Source: Chromatiales bacterium (lineage in GTDB: Bacteria; Pseudomonadota; Gammaproteobacteria; Steroidobacterales; GCA-2729495). From it: DNA of 64,000 nucleotides. Made by a program: the position numbers and the translations under genes. Where the stretch lies: positions 2,553,913 through 2,617,912 of the forward strand of contig CP070671.1 of assembly GCA_020351875.1 (NCBI GenBank). Direction: 5' to 3'. Shown piece by piece: positions 48,901 through 57,630 of this stretch. Position 1 is the stretch's first letter, and the number at the start of each line of letters is the position of its first letter. A model generated the notes under the pieces. The model did no database searches and was not told the origin of the DNA. It worked only from the letters and a program-made list of their open reading frames with translations.

Positions 48901-51368
48901 CCTTCGACCCGGAGATTGCGGCCATCTTTGCCGAAGAAGCGGGCGAGATCCTGGACGGCGCCGATGCGGCGCTGCCCCGGCTTGGGCAGGACGCCAGTCG
49001 CGCCGCGGCACTGGAAGAATTGCAACGCTGCCTGCACACGCTGAAAGGTGGCGCGCGCATGGCGGGCCTGACCGCGATGGGCAACCTGAGCCACGATCTG
49101 GAGGCATTGACCATCGGCATCAACAGCGGGCGCGTGCCGGCCGATGACTCGGTGCTGGGCCTGACCCAGGCGGTCGTCGATGAGCTGCATCGCATGCGCG
49201 AGCAGGTGGCGGGCGGCCAGGCGCCGGACGCCCCGCCTGCCCTGCTGGACAGCCTGGCCGCGGCACTGGCAGGTGAGGCGCCCGAACCTGTGACCGAGGC
49301 TGGCGTGGTCGAAGAAGTCGCTGCCGAGGAACCGGAGGCGGTGGAAGTCGAAGCGCCGGAGCCCGCCGAGGAAGAGGTCGAGGCGCCGGCCGAAGAGGAA
49401 CCCGCGGCGGCAGAACCGGAAGCGCCCGCGTTGCCCGGCGCCGAGCAGATTGGCGATTTGGCCGCGGCGCTGCAGGCGCCGGTGGAGCCGGCCAGCGGTG
49501 CCGGCCTGCAGGAGCTGTGGCCGGCGCCACCGGCGCGGGAGCCCGCCGTACCCGAGCGCCGCGCCTTTGCCCGCGTCGATCCGCAACTGTTGCAGCAGTT
49601 GCTGAACGGGGCCGGCGAGATCAGCATTTTCCATTCGCGGCTGATGCAGCAGACCAGCCAGATTCAGTTCAACGTCGAGGAACTGGGCCAGACCGTGGTG
49701 CGCTTGCGCGATCAGTTGCGCAGCCTGGAACTTGCGACCGAAGCCCAGATTCTCTACCTGCACCAGGGTGACATGGCGCAGGACGATTCCTTCGACCCGC
49801 TGGAACTCGACCGCTATTCGCGCATTCAGCAGCTGTCACGCGCACTGGCCGAGACCGCGAGTGACGTCAACAGCCTGAAAGACCTGCTGCAGCAGCTCGC
49901 CGCCGATAGCGAAACCTTGCTGGTGCAGCAGTCGCGAACGGCGAACGAGTTACAGGACGGCCTGATGCGTACGCGCATGGTGCCGTTCCAGGAGCACGGC
50001 ACCCGGCTCGCGCGCCTGGTGCGCCAGACGGCGGCGGAATACGGCAAGCAGGCAGAGCTCCAGCTGGAAGGCGGTGGCGAACTGGACCGCCAGGTGCTGG
50101 AGAAAATGCTGCCGCCGTTCGAGCACATGCTGCGCAACGCGGTGGTTCACGGGCTGGAGACGCCGGCAGAGCGCGAGGCCGCGGGCAAGCCGGCCATGGG
50201 CCACGTGGAGATCCTGCTGCGCCGCGAAGGCTCAGAGGTGGTGATCGAGGTCCGCGACGATGGTCGGGGGCTGGATGTGGCGGGTATCCGCGCCAAGGCC
50301 ATCGAGCAGGGGCTGCTGGATCCGGACACCGGGGTCACGGACGAAGAGGTGATGCAGTTCATCCTGCGCCCGGGCTTCTCCACCGCGGGCCGGCTGACAC
50401 AGTCGGCGGGCCGGGGCATTGGCATGGACGTCGTGGCCAGCGAGATTGCGAAGCTCGGCGGCACGCTGCTAATGGAATCCCAGGCCGGGGCCGGCACCGA
50501 GTTCACCATTCGCCTGCCGTTCACGCTGGCCGTCACCCAGGCCCTGATCGTGCGCACCGGCACGGAGTTTTACGCGCTGCCGTTGCCGACGGTCGAGGGC
50601 ATCATTCGCGTCAGTCGCGAAGAGTTCGCGCAATACATGGAGCAGGACGAGCCGGCCATAGACTACGCGGGCCAGTGCTACCACTTCCGCCACCTCGGCC
50701 AGTTCGTCGGCACGGGGCCGTCGCGAATTGCCGACGAGGAAGAGCGCATCTCCATCATCCTGGTGCGCGCCGGTGATAATTCCACCGCGCTGATTACCGA
50801 CGAGATGGTCGACAGCCGCGAAATCGTCGTGAAGCCGGTGGGCGCCCAGCTCGCCACCATTCGCGGTATCTCCGGGGCCACCATTCTCGGTGACGGGCGC
50901 GTGGTGGTGATTCTCGACGCCGGCGCGCTGGTGCGCGCGTCGCGGCCGCCGCTGGAGCCGACCGCGCCACCGGTTGAACAGGAGCGCACGGAGCCGGTGG
51001 CGCTGGTCGTCGACGACTCCATTACGATGCGGCGCGTGACGCAACGGCTGCTGGAGCGCAACCACTTCCACGTCCTGACGGCAAAAGACGGCGTGGAGGC
51101 CATCGGTGTGCTGCAGGAGCATCAGCCCGACATCATCCTGCTGGACGTGGAGATGCCCCGCATGGACGGCTACGAGTTTGCTTCGCACGTGCGCAACAAC
51201 GCCGAGACGAAGGACGTGCCGATCATCATGATTACGTCGCGAGTCAGCGAGAAACACCGCGCCCGCGCCATTGAAATCGGCGTGAATGATTACCTGGGCA
51301 AACCCTACCAGGAGACGGCGCTGATGGCGGCGGTGCGCGAACTACTGCAGCTGCCGGCCGAGCAATAG
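45957..51368 (+). CDS. chpA: Hybrid chemosensory histidine kinase ChpA
   Basis: Kinase core of the Pil-Chp system, 1803 residues (P. aeruginosa ChpA is about 2470). Hpt-type sites appear at H48 (LHTVRG, partly degenerate), H653 (FHTLKGSGRMVG), H862 (CHTLHGSVTM, Lys replaced by His) and H1027 (LHTLKGGARMAG). Glu/Ala-rich acidic linkers separate them. CheA-type dimerisation follows, then the ATPase (HMLRNAVVHGLETP, DDGRGLD, FSTAGRLTQSAGRGIGMDVV), a CheW-like domain and a receiver with D1730 in LLDVEMPRMDG. Fewer Hpt sites than P. aeruginosa explain the shorter length. Confidence 0.96.
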   Translation: MNAVVSESLQIVGDELAATLNDARVALEQFAEGEGGPNILDRCVGMLHTVRGVLRMTETYGASLLAEEMEATCRHLSRARQDGSDEALESLSRAAVQLPAYVDRIMSGGRDIPLVLLPLLNDLRAARGKPLLSESTLLLLNVFGTEGDEGPALPEFQPSGEDVVELCHELRPRFQLALLGLIKGEDANNSLTQMAEITARLERASTLAEVRQLWWVASGILESLRDGQLDTSVSLKRLMGQVDREIKRLLTIGEQRFAAQPPRELVNNLLYYVARVSEPNARVGEIRDAFNLGELVPANEQVEAVRESLAAPSTKLMQTVAEAIREDLARVKDVLDIYLRTGMAHPEELVPQVELLKKIGDTLGVLGLGELREIVETRRDELDEIAAGRGQAQESRLVSMAAALLSVEHRLSDQLLKLIAPTDESEAPAGEDDAEYGEVTRAVMRECAVNLSRVQDAITQVLERPGDGTPLDAVPPLLRGINAGLLILDKSEAVELIEDTEGAIRQLIKEDGTAPDKSSLDLLADAIVSLHYYMETLEAGRREPTYMLDNARRCLGALRELPPAIPEIGEVSTGMATTLQIAEPSATVEALDPRALASLPGLGTTGERQDPELIELFIEEAGEEIESIRARYGDWAEDAANEDALSTMRRSFHTLKGSGRMVGASLIGEFAWSVENLLNRVINKTLETSQGIVDLLAEVVNALPQLLEQLETGEPVTADIAGLMERAGVLADGRSLAPVGSPPPPTLVSDEDLEPEVEAELEAEPEEATPEEGTIEIAGIELDATVGDLSVSELMAGGEEAEEEAEVEAEAEAEAAGIDPVLLDILTKEVGSHLEILREFIADCRAGTPPFVVPEALYRACHTLHGSVTMARAEHAETLTAPLNQMVRHAFDHQVPIGERVVDACDDARTMLAEVIAALEADETPLPDTGELAARLAALDEEIEQSAVAAAEAEAEAEAEAEVETEAGEVIAAEAEVPEGPAFDPEIAAIFAEEAGEILDGADAALPRLGQDASRAAALEELQRCLHTLKGGARMAGLTAMGNLSHDLEALTIGINSGRVPADDSVLGLTQAVVDELHRMREQVAGGQAPDAPPALLDSLAAALAGEAPEPVTEAGVVEEVAAEEPEAVEVEAPEPAEEEVEAPAEEEPAAAEPEAPALPGAEQIGDLAAALQAPVEPASGAGLQELWPAPPAREPAVPERRAFARVDPQLLQQLLNGAGEISIFHSRLMQQTSQIQFNVEELGQTVVRLRDQLRSLELATEAQILYLHQGDMAQDDSFDPLELDRYSRIQQLSRALAETASDVNSLKDLLQQLAADSETLLVQQSRTANELQDGLMRTRMVPFQEHGTRLARLVRQTAAEYGKQAELQLEGGGELDRQVLEKMLPPFEHMLRNAVVHGLETPAEREAAGKPAMGHVEILLRREGSEVVIEVRDDGRGLDVAGIRAKAIEQGLLDPDTGVTDEEVMQFILRPGFSTAGRLTQSAGRGIGMDVVASEIAKLGGTLLMESQAGAGTEFTIRLPFTLAVTQALIVRTGTEFYALPLPTVEGIIRVSREEFAQYMEQDEPAIDYAGQCYHFRHLGQFVGTGPSRIADEEERISIILVRAGDNSTALITDEMVDSREIVVKPVGAQLATIRGISGATILGDGRVVVILDAGALVRASRPPLEPTAPPVEQERTEPVALVVDDSITMRRVTQRLLERNHFHVLTAKDGVEAIGVLQEHQPDIILLDVEMPRMDGYEFASHVRNNAETKDVPIIMITSRVSEKHRARAIEIGVNDYLGKPYQETALMAAVRELLQLPAEQ

Positions 51369-51383
51369 ACCAGGCCATAGCCG

Positions 51384-51866
51384 ATGGACGCCAATCACGA
51401 AGAGCTCTACAGCATGCTGGTGCCGCTGCACCAGCACCGGTTGATCGTGCCGCGTGCCTGTGTGGCCGAAGTGGTTCGTCATCCGCTCAGCGACCCGGAG
51501 CCGGACGAGCCGTCCTGGCTGCGCGGGCGCATGCCCTGGCTGGACCGGGAGATTCCCGTCATCGCGTTCGAAGAGCTCGCCGGTCTGCCTTTCGTCGAAC
51601 CCGGTGGACGAACCCGCGTGACGGTGTTTCACGCGCTGGCCGGGGTGTTGACCACTGGCGCGTTTGGCATCCTGAGCGAGGGCTTCCCGCAGCTCGTTCG
51701 GGTCAACCGGCAGGTCATGGAGCCCGACACCCGGCACGCGTGGCCCGAAGATGGCCCGGTGATATGCCAGATCCGGATGATTAACGAGTACCCGTTGATT
51801 CCCGACCTGGAGCGCCTGGAGCTGCTGATTGCCGGGCACATGACCGCGGGCGTCGAAACCGCCTGA
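51384..51866 (+). CDS. chpC: CheW-like protein ChpC
   Basis: 160-residue CheW-domain protein, probable second coupling protein of the Pil-Chp system. It includes LVPLHQHRLIVPRACVAEVV, SWLRGRMPWLDREIPVIAFE and a truncated end. In P. aeruginosa chpC follows chpB; here chpB (methylesterase) is missing and chpC comes directly after chpA, 15 bp downstream. Confidence 0.85.
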   Translation: MDANHEELYSMLVPLHQHRLIVPRACVAEVVRHPLSDPEPDEPSWLRGRMPWLDREIPVIAFEELAGLPFVEPGGRTRVTVFHALAGVLTTGAFGILSEGFPQLVRVNRQVMEPDTRHAWPEDGPVICQIRMINEYPLIPDLERLELLIAGHMTAGVETA

Positions 51867-51879
51867 TCCCGCCTGGCCG

Positions 51880-52620
51880 CTAGCCGCCTCCCAGGTCTCC
51901 GTACAGGTACTGCACGACGCTCAGGGCCGCCAGCGGCGCGGTTTCGGTCCTGAGCACCCGCGGGCCCAGCCGCACGCCGGTGAAACCGGCCTGCAGGGCG
52001 ATACTGCGTTCACCAGGCGTCAAACCACCCTCCGGTCCGGCGAGCAACACCACGATGCCGTCTGCGGGGGCCTGCCGGGCCAGCCCGCTGTCGGCTGCCG
52101 GATCCAGCAGCAGTCGCGTCGACCCAGTCGGCAGGCTGGCGACGGCGTCGTCGACGGTGGTCGCCGGATGCACCTTCGGGACTATCGCCCGGCCGCACTG
52201 TTCGGCGGCGGCCGCGGCGATACCAAACCAGTGATCACGCCGGCGCAGCGCACGCTCACCCTGCAGGCGTACGACACTGCGTTCACAGCGCAGCGGCAGA
52301 ATCGACGTGACGCCGAGCTCCGTCGCCTTCTGGATGACGAGATCCATTTTCTGGCCGCGGCAGATGCCCTGCATCAGTGTGATTTTCAGACCGGATTCCG
52401 TGGCCACCGGCCGGGCGCTTTGCACCCGCACCCGCAAGCCGCCGCGCACCGGGCCCTCGATCTGCGCGATGTAGTCCTGGCCGTCACCGTGAAACAGGCG
52501 CAATTCGTCGCCCGCCGTCAGTCGCAACACGCGGGTGAGGTGATTCGCCGCATTACCCGTCAGGACCACGTCGCTACCTGCGTGCAGGGGTTGCGGACTA
52601 TAGATGCGGGGACTGGCCAC
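51880..52620 (-). CDS. rsmE: 16S rRNA m3U1498 methyltransferase
   Basis: SPOUT-fold methyltransferase that modifies U1498 of 16S rRNA. The GTG at 52620 gives 246 residues (E. coli 243), starting with the PUA-like domain (RIYSPQPL, LRLTAGDELRLFHGDG). The catalytic knot follows: LLAGPEGGLTPGERSIALQ and VRLGPRVLRTETAPLAALS. The longer frame upstream is not conserved. Convergent with chpC, divergent from ampD. Confidence 0.96.
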   Translation of the reverse strand: MASPRIYSPQPLHAGSDVVLTGNAANHLTRVLRLTAGDELRLFHGDGQDYIAQIEGPVRGGLRVRVQSARPVATESGLKITLMQGICRGQKMDLVIQKATELGVTSILPLRCERSVVRLQGERALRRRDHWFGIAAAAAEQCGRAIVPKVHPATTVDDAVASLPTGSTRLLLDPAADSGLARQAPADGIVVLLAGPEGGLTPGERSIALQAGFTGVRLGPRVLRTETAPLAALSVVQYLYGDLGGG

Positions 52621-52704
52621 GACGGAATTATCTACCAGTGCCCCCAAACGTGCGCGCCACATCCTTCCGATGGTCTGGGCGCGGTGTTACGCTCAAAAGC
52701 GCTC

Positions 52705-53265
52705 ATGACCAGCATCGATCCCACAACCGGCATCGTGCACGGGGCGCGAATCCTGCGCTCGCCGAATTGTGATGCGCGTCCGGCCGGCTGTCGGCCGGAA
52801 CTGATTGTCGTGCATTCCATTTCGTTGCCGCCAGGGGATTTCGGCGGGCCGTGGATCGACCGGTTTTTCACCAATCGGCTGGATCCGGATGCCCACCCGT
52901 ATTTCCAGGAAATCTCCGGCTTGAAGGTGTCGGCGCACCTGCTGATTCGGCGTGACGGGGAGGTGGTGCAATACGTGCCACTGACCATGCGCGCCTGGCA
53001 CGCGGGTGAGTCCTGCCACGACGGCCGCGACTGCTGTAACGATTTTTCCGTGGGTATTGAACTGGAAGGCCTGGACGATTTCCCTTACGAAGACGTGCAA
53101 TATGAGCGCCTGGCGGCACTGGTACGCATGCTGCGCGAGTCCATCGGCTCGCTCTGCGATGCGCCTGTTGTCGGGCACTCCGATATCGCGCCGGAACGCA
53201 AGACGGACCCGGGACCGGCCTTCGACTGGGCGCGTCTGAACGGTTTGCTGAACGCGGTCGCGTGA
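52705..53265 (+). CDS. ampD: 1,6-anhydro-N-acetylmuramyl-L-alanine amidase AmpD
   Basis: Cytosolic zinc amidase that recycles anhydro-muropeptides and thereby tunes AmpC beta-lactamase induction. 186 residues from the ATG at 52705. Zinc ligands H37 (LIVVHSISL), H158 and D168 (VVGHSDIAPERKTDPGPAFDW) and catalytic Glu119 (NDFSVGIELEGLDD) are intact. ampE follows 10 bp later, the standard ampDE pair. A longer in-frame extension upstream overlaps rsmE and is not coding. Confidence 0.95.
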   Translation: MTSIDPTTGIVHGARILRSPNCDARPAGCRPELIVVHSISLPPGDFGGPWIDRFFTNRLDPDAHPYFQEISGLKVSAHLLIRRDGEVVQYVPLTMRAWHAGESCHDGRDCCNDFSVGIELEGLDDFPYEDVQYERLAALVRMLRESIGSLCDAPVVGHSDIAPERKTDPGPAFDWARLNGLLNAVA

Positions 53266-53275
53266 GAAGACATCC

Positions 53276-54157
53276 ATGAATCTGTTTGCCCTGTTGCTCG
53301 GACTCGCGATTGAACGCCTGGTGACCCACCTGTTTCACCTGCGGGAGTTCCGTTGGCTGGATTCCGTGTTCGACCGCGCCTGCGAAAAGCTCGCGGGCCG
53401 GAGCGAGCTGGCGATCATGCTCGGCGTGGTGTTGCTGGCGCTGGTATTGGCCGCGCCCGTGGCCCTGGTGTCCATCGCATTGGGCGATGCGCTGTTCTAC
53501 CTGCCCGCGTTCGTCTTCGCCGTTATCGTGCTGCTGTTTTCCCTCGGTCCGCGCGACCTGAAAGAGGAGGTGGACGAGTACTGCACTGCGGTCGATGCCG
53601 GTGACGCCGAGACGACCCGGCGCGTGGCGAAAGAACTGCTGGAGGCAGACGCGCCGGACAACGCGGGCGAGCGAGCCAAGCTGGTCGAGCGAGCCATTTT
53701 CGTCCAGGCCAACAATCGTATTTTCGGCGTGGCGTTCTGGTTTATCGTTCTGGGCCCGCCGGGTGCGTGGCTGTTTCGCGTGCTCGACTTGCTGCGGCGG
53801 CGCGTGGCTTACCGCCACGCCGAGTCGGCTGGTCTCGACCCGGCCGTGCGGAAGGTTCACGCGCTCGTTGCGTGGATTCCGGCGCGCCTGCTCGCGGGCG
53901 GCTACGCACTGGCCGGCAGTTTCGAAGACGCGATTGCGGACTGGCGTGGCTATTACCAGAATTGTGCGCCGCACATGTTCGACGTCAACAACGATGTGCT
54001 CAGTTGCGCCGGCATGGGCGCCGCCGGGCGCGCCGCCGAGTCCGTGGAGGTGACGCCGTCGGCCGGCGCGCGGGCCGCCATGAGTCTCGTCGTGCGCACC
54101 CTGTGGCTCTGGTGCGCTGTTATCGCCGTGCTGACCTTGCTGAATATCGTGTCGTGA
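53276..54157 (+). CDS. ampE: AmpE-like inner-membrane protein
   Basis: 293-residue membrane protein partnered with AmpD; a signalling role in beta-lactamase induction has been proposed, mechanism unknown. Several hydrophobic segments are visible (NLFALLLGLAIERLV, IMLGVVLLALVLAAPVALV, and others near 200 and at the C-terminus LWLWCAVIAVLTLLNIV). A conserved cytoplasmic loop holds DEYCTAVDAGDAETTRRVA and ERAIFVQANNRIFGVAFWF. The next gene begins inside its stop (GTGA). Confidence 0.9.
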   Translation: MNLFALLLGLAIERLVTHLFHLREFRWLDSVFDRACEKLAGRSELAIMLGVVLLALVLAAPVALVSIALGDALFYLPAFVFAVIVLLFSLGPRDLKEEVDEYCTAVDAGDAETTRRVAKELLEADAPDNAGERAKLVERAIFVQANNRIFGVAFWFIVLGPPGAWLFRVLDLLRRRVAYRHAESAGLDPAVRKVHALVAWIPARLLAGGYALAGSFEDAIADWRGYYQNCAPHMFDVNNDVLSCAGMGAAGRAAESVEVTPSAGARAAMSLVVRTLWLWCAVIAVLTLLNIVS

Positions 54158-55038
54158 GCCCATCGCGGCGGGCGGTCCCGCGAATGACAGGTCTGCTGTT
54201 CGCGGTCATCCTTTGTGGTTGCGCGCCGCCGCCCCCGGCGCCCGGCGGCAGCGGGCCGGCCCAGCGTATCGTGTCCCTGGCCCCGCACCTGACCGAAATG
54301 GTCTACGCGGTCGGGGCCGGCGACCGGCTCGTGGGTGCGGTGGAATTCAGCGACTATCCCGCCGCCGCCCGGGAGTTGCCGCGGGTTGGTGACGCATTCC
54401 GCGTTGACTACGAAATCCTGGCCTCGTTGTCGCCGGACCTGGTTCTGGCCTGGCGCACCGGCAATCCTCCCGCGCTGATCGAGCGCCTGCGCAGCCTCGG
54501 CTACCGGGTAGAGGAATTCGACCCGACCACCCTGGACCGGCTGGCCGGGCAGCTGCTTCGCCTGGGGGAATTTGCGGGTAACCCGGACGAGGCACGTCGG
54601 GCAGCCGACAACCTGCAACGTGGCCTCGACGCCCTGCGTGTCCAATACCGGTCGGCGCCGTCCCTGCGGGTCTTCTACCAGGTGGCGCGTGAACCCCTGT
54701 TCACGGTCAGCAACCGCCATGTGATTGGCCAGATGATCCAGCTTTGCGGCGGCGTGAACGTATTCGGCGACCTGGCACAACTGACACCGGTCGTGGGTAT
54801 CGAGGCGGTGCTGGAAGCCGCACCCGAGGTGATCCTGATCGGGTCTGCACCGGTGGGCGTCGCGGCAGACCAGGCGGACTGGTCGCAGTGGCGGGCCCTG
54901 CCCGCGGCGCGCAACGGCGAAATTCACGCGATTAATGCCGACCTCGTCAGCCGGCCCGGCCCCCGCGTGCTGCTGGGCGCCGATCAGATCTGCCAGGTGT
55001 TGGCGGCGGCCCGGGCGAACGCCTCCTCAGTCCGGTGA
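54154..55038 (+). CDS. btuF: Cobalamin-binding periplasmic protein (BtuF-like)
   Basis: Substrate-binding protein of a vitamin B12 ABC importer. With the GTG at 54154 (overlapping the ampE stop) it has 294 residues; an ATG at 54184 is possible. A short leader ends in a lipobox-like LCGC, so it may be a lipoprotein. The helical-backbone fold is seen in RIVSLAPHLTEMVYAVGAGD, LVGAVEFSDYPAAA, ASLSPDLVLAWRTG and NVFGDLAQLTPVVGIEAVL. B12 assignment rests on the neighbours (riboswitch, BtuB, adenosyltransferase). It overlaps the convergent adenosyltransferase by 12 bp. Confidence 0.85.
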   Translation: MSPSRRAVPRMTGLLFAVILCGCAPPPPAPGGSGPAQRIVSLAPHLTEMVYAVGAGDRLVGAVEFSDYPAAARELPRVGDAFRVDYEILASLSPDLVLAWRTGNPPALIERLRSLGYRVEEFDPTTLDRLAGQLLRLGEFAGNPDEARRAADNLQRGLDALRVQYRSAPSLRVFYQVAREPLFTVSNRHVIGQMIQLCGGVNVFGDLAQLTPVVGIEAVLEAAPEVILIGSAPVGVAADQADWSQWRALPAARNGEIHAINADLVSRPGPRVLLGADQICQVLAAARANASSVR

Positions 55039-55578
55039 CTTCTGCCAGACAGGCTCGTCCCGGCCGGCCGCGCGGTTCAGGACGCGCGCCAGCACGAACA
55101 ACAGGTCCGACAGCCGGTTCAGGTATTGCAGCGCGAATTCGTTGACCGGCTCCTTGCCGGCCAGCGTCCAGCACCGGCGCTCGGCGCGCCGGCACACAGC
55201 GCGAGCCACGTGGCAGGCGGCGGCGGCCGGCGTGCCGCCCGGGAGGATGAAGTCTTTCAGGGGCGGCAGGTCGGCGTTGAACTGATCCAGGTGCTGTTCG
55301 ACGGCGGCCACGGCGCGCGCATCAATGACCGAATGACCGGGCAAACACAGTTCGCCGCCCAGGTCGAACAGCCGGTGCTGAATCCGCGTGAGGCAAGCGT
55401 TCACCGGGTTCGGCAGTTCCGGTATGGCCAGCACCGCGCCGAGGGCGGAATTCAGTTCATCGACGGTGCCATAGGCTTCGACGCGCAAGTGATCTTTGGC
55501 GACTCGTTCGCCCGTGCCCAGGCCGGTGGTGCCGGCGTCGCCGGTGCGCGTGTAGATCTTCGTCAACCGGTTGCCCAT
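55027..55578 (-). CDS. PduO-type cob(I)alamin adenosyltransferase
   Basis: Transfers the adenosyl group of ATP to corrinoid cobalt, making coenzyme B12. The 183 residues show the ATP-binding N-terminus KIYTRTGDAGTTGLGTGER, VEAYGTVDELNSALG, ILPGGTPAAAACHVARAVCR and the arginine-rich RRAERRCW. It is downstream of btuB by 108 bp and likely in the riboswitch-controlled transcript. The CDS end overlaps btuF on the opposite strand. Confidence 0.94.
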   Translation of the reverse strand: MGNRLTKIYTRTGDAGTTGLGTGERVAKDHLRVEAYGTVDELNSALGAVLAIPELPNPVNACLTRIQHRLFDLGGELCLPGHSVIDARAVAAVEQHLDQFNADLPPLKDFILPGGTPAAAACHVARAVCRRAERRCWTLAGKEPVNEFALQYLNRLSDLLFVLARVLNRAAGRDEPVWQKSPD

Positions 55579-55686
55579 GTGGTCATCTTACCCAAAGTTG
55601 TCACACGGCAAGTGCGCCGCACAGGGACGTTCGCCACCGGCAGGTAGACAGATGTCCCGGCGGGGTGCAGCCGGGGTCGGTGAAGG

Positions 55687-57624
55687 CTACCGCAGGCGCA
55701 TCCGGATGCCCGCGTAGTAGGCTTCGCCCGGCGTTTCGTAGCCGAACAGGTTCTCGTAATCCTTGTCGAACAGGTTCTCCGCCCGGGCGTAGACGGAGAA
55801 GGCATCGTTCAGCTCGTAGCTCACCACCAGGTTGACCAGCGTGTAGTCGTCCAGCTGCACGGTCTGGCGGGCAAAGGCGGGCGGCGGAAAATAGTCGTCT
55901 TTCTGCTTGCCCGTGTACGACACGTTCAGGTTCAATCGGGCGCGGTCTGCCAGGAACCTGTAGTTGAGATTCACGGCTGCCATGTGCCGCGGGCGGCGAA
56001 TTTCCCGCCGCTTCCCGCCGGCCGCGTCCGGCTCCTTCGCGTTCGTATACGTGTAGTTGGCCCGGGCATCCAGATTCGCGGGCAGCTGGGCCTGCAGGTC
56101 CACCTCCACACCCTGGCGGCGGCTGGAACCGTCTTCGTTCTCCGCGGTGAATGCGCCGGATAGCGGGTCGAAGACGAAGCCGTTGATTTCGTCTTCGACC
56201 TTGTCGTAGAAGTAGGTCACGTCCGCCTCGACCCGCCCATTGAAGGCAACCTGGGTCACGCCGACGTCAAAGCCCCTGGATTCCTCGGGCTGCAGGTCCG
56301 GGTTGCTGATGAAACCGGGGTCACCGACAAAGAAACCGAAACGCTCGACGAAGGTGGGCGCCTTCTGGCCCTTGCCTGCGCTCGCGTGCAGGCGGGTATC
56401 GGTTGTTGCGAAACGCCAGGTCCCGGCCAGGCGCCAGGTCGTCTCGTCGTCGTAGTCCGAGTTGTCGTCATAGCGGAGACTCGCAGACAGGTTGATGGCG
56501 TCCACCGGCTGCACCAGGTACTCGGCGACGAAGCCGGTGTTGTCCATTTCCTGGTTCTGGTTCGGGTTGCCGAAAGTGACGGGCCCGCTTTGCTGGTACT
56601 CATCGCGTTCGTGATCCACCGCCAAGGTGAGTCGGTTGGTTGCCAGCGCGCTCGCGAAATCGTAGTTGGTCTGGTAGTAGACACCGTAACGATCGCCTTC
56701 GTAGTCGACGGGATCATCCAGCGGCCGTTTGTCCTGGTTGTCGCGGTCCGATCCGGAATACGTAAACTGCAGGCGGTGGGTCCAGCGATTGTCCAGCAGC
56801 GCCAGGTCGCCGGCGGCGCGGAACAGGAGCAGCTCGACGTCGCTCTCCAGCGGTGCGTCCGCCGGCAGGCCGGTCACGAAGCTGATCTCGTCGATGTCGT
56901 TGGTGGCATTTGAGTATCTGCCGAACAGCGACAGGCGCAGCTTATCCGTGGGCTGGTAACTGCCGGTCAGGCTCGCAGTCACGTTCTCGTAACCGTCATC
57001 TTCACTGCCCGTGCGGGAAATGTTGTCGCCGTCCGTGTCGAAGGCGGACGCGCTGAAATCCACGCTCCCCCGGTCGAGCCTGGCACCCAGGTGGCCACCG
57101 AAAAAACGGCTGCCAAATGACCCCGTTTCCGCAAAGGCGCCGATCTGCCGGGCGTCCGTGCTGCGCCGGGTCGTGATGCTGACGAGGCCCGCCATGGCAT
57201 CACTGCCCCACAGTGCGCTTTGCGGTCCGCGCACGACTTCGATGCGTTCGACATCCCAGCTCGTCAGTTGCTCGAAACTGAATTCATCACTCGCCGCCGG
57301 GTCGTTGACCTGGACACCGTCAATCAATACCAGGACGTGGTTGGCTTCGCCGCCACGGACCCGGACCTGGGTCTGGGCACCGAAGGCACCGGCGCGACTC
57401 ACGGCAATGCCGGGCAGGTCCTGCAGGAGGTCGGAGACAAACACGGGTTTACGTTGTTCGATCCGTTCACGGTCGATCACCGAGATGCTGCTCCCGATGT
57501 GCGTGGCCGGTTGTGCGGTGCGGTTGGCGCTGACAACGAGGTTGTCGATGTTGTCGGCGGCCGAGGAAAAAGACGCCAGGCCAACGGCCGCTGCGGTCAC
57601 GCCGACGCGAATGAGTTGTGGCAT
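55687..57624 (-). CDS. btuB: TonB-dependent vitamin B12 receptor
   Basis: Outer-membrane channel for cobalamin uptake powered by TonB. Of the 645 residues, a signal peptide (ending ASFSSAA) and a plug domain come first, the latter with DLLQDLPGIAVSRAGAFG, VLVLIDGVQVNDP and VERIEVVRGPQSALWGSDAM. A 22-strand barrel ends in ENLFGYETPGEAYYAGIRMR. The last residue is Arg rather than the usual Phe. Assignment to B12 rather than iron rests on the cobalamin riboswitch 98 nt upstream and the B12 neighbours. Confidence 0.93.
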   Translation of the reverse strand: MPQLIRVGVTAAAVGLASFSSAADNIDNLVVSANRTAQPATHIGSSISVIDRERIEQRKPVFVSDLLQDLPGIAVSRAGAFGAQTQVRVRGGEANHVLVLIDGVQVNDPAASDEFSFEQLTSWDVERIEVVRGPQSALWGSDAMAGLVSITTRRSTDARQIGAFAETGSFGSRFFGGHLGARLDRGSVDFSASAFDTDGDNISRTGSEDDGYENVTASLTGSYQPTDKLRLSLFGRYSNATNDIDEISFVTGLPADAPLESDVELLLFRAAGDLALLDNRWTHRLQFTYSGSDRDNQDKRPLDDPVDYEGDRYGVYYQTNYDFASALATNRLTLAVDHERDEYQQSGPVTFGNPNQNQEMDNTGFVAEYLVQPVDAINLSASLRYDDNSDYDDETTWRLAGTWRFATTDTRLHASAGKGQKAPTFVERFGFFVGDPGFISNPDLQPEESRGFDVGVTQVAFNGRVEADVTYFYDKVEDEINGFVFDPLSGAFTAENEDGSSRRQGVEVDLQAQLPANLDARANYTYTNAKEPDAAGGKRREIRRPRHMAAVNLNYRFLADRARLNLNVSYTGKQKDDYFPPPAFARQTVQLDDYTLVNLVVSYELNDAFSVYARAENLFDKDYENLFGYETPGEAYYAGIRMRLR

Positions 57625-57630
57625 TTTTCT

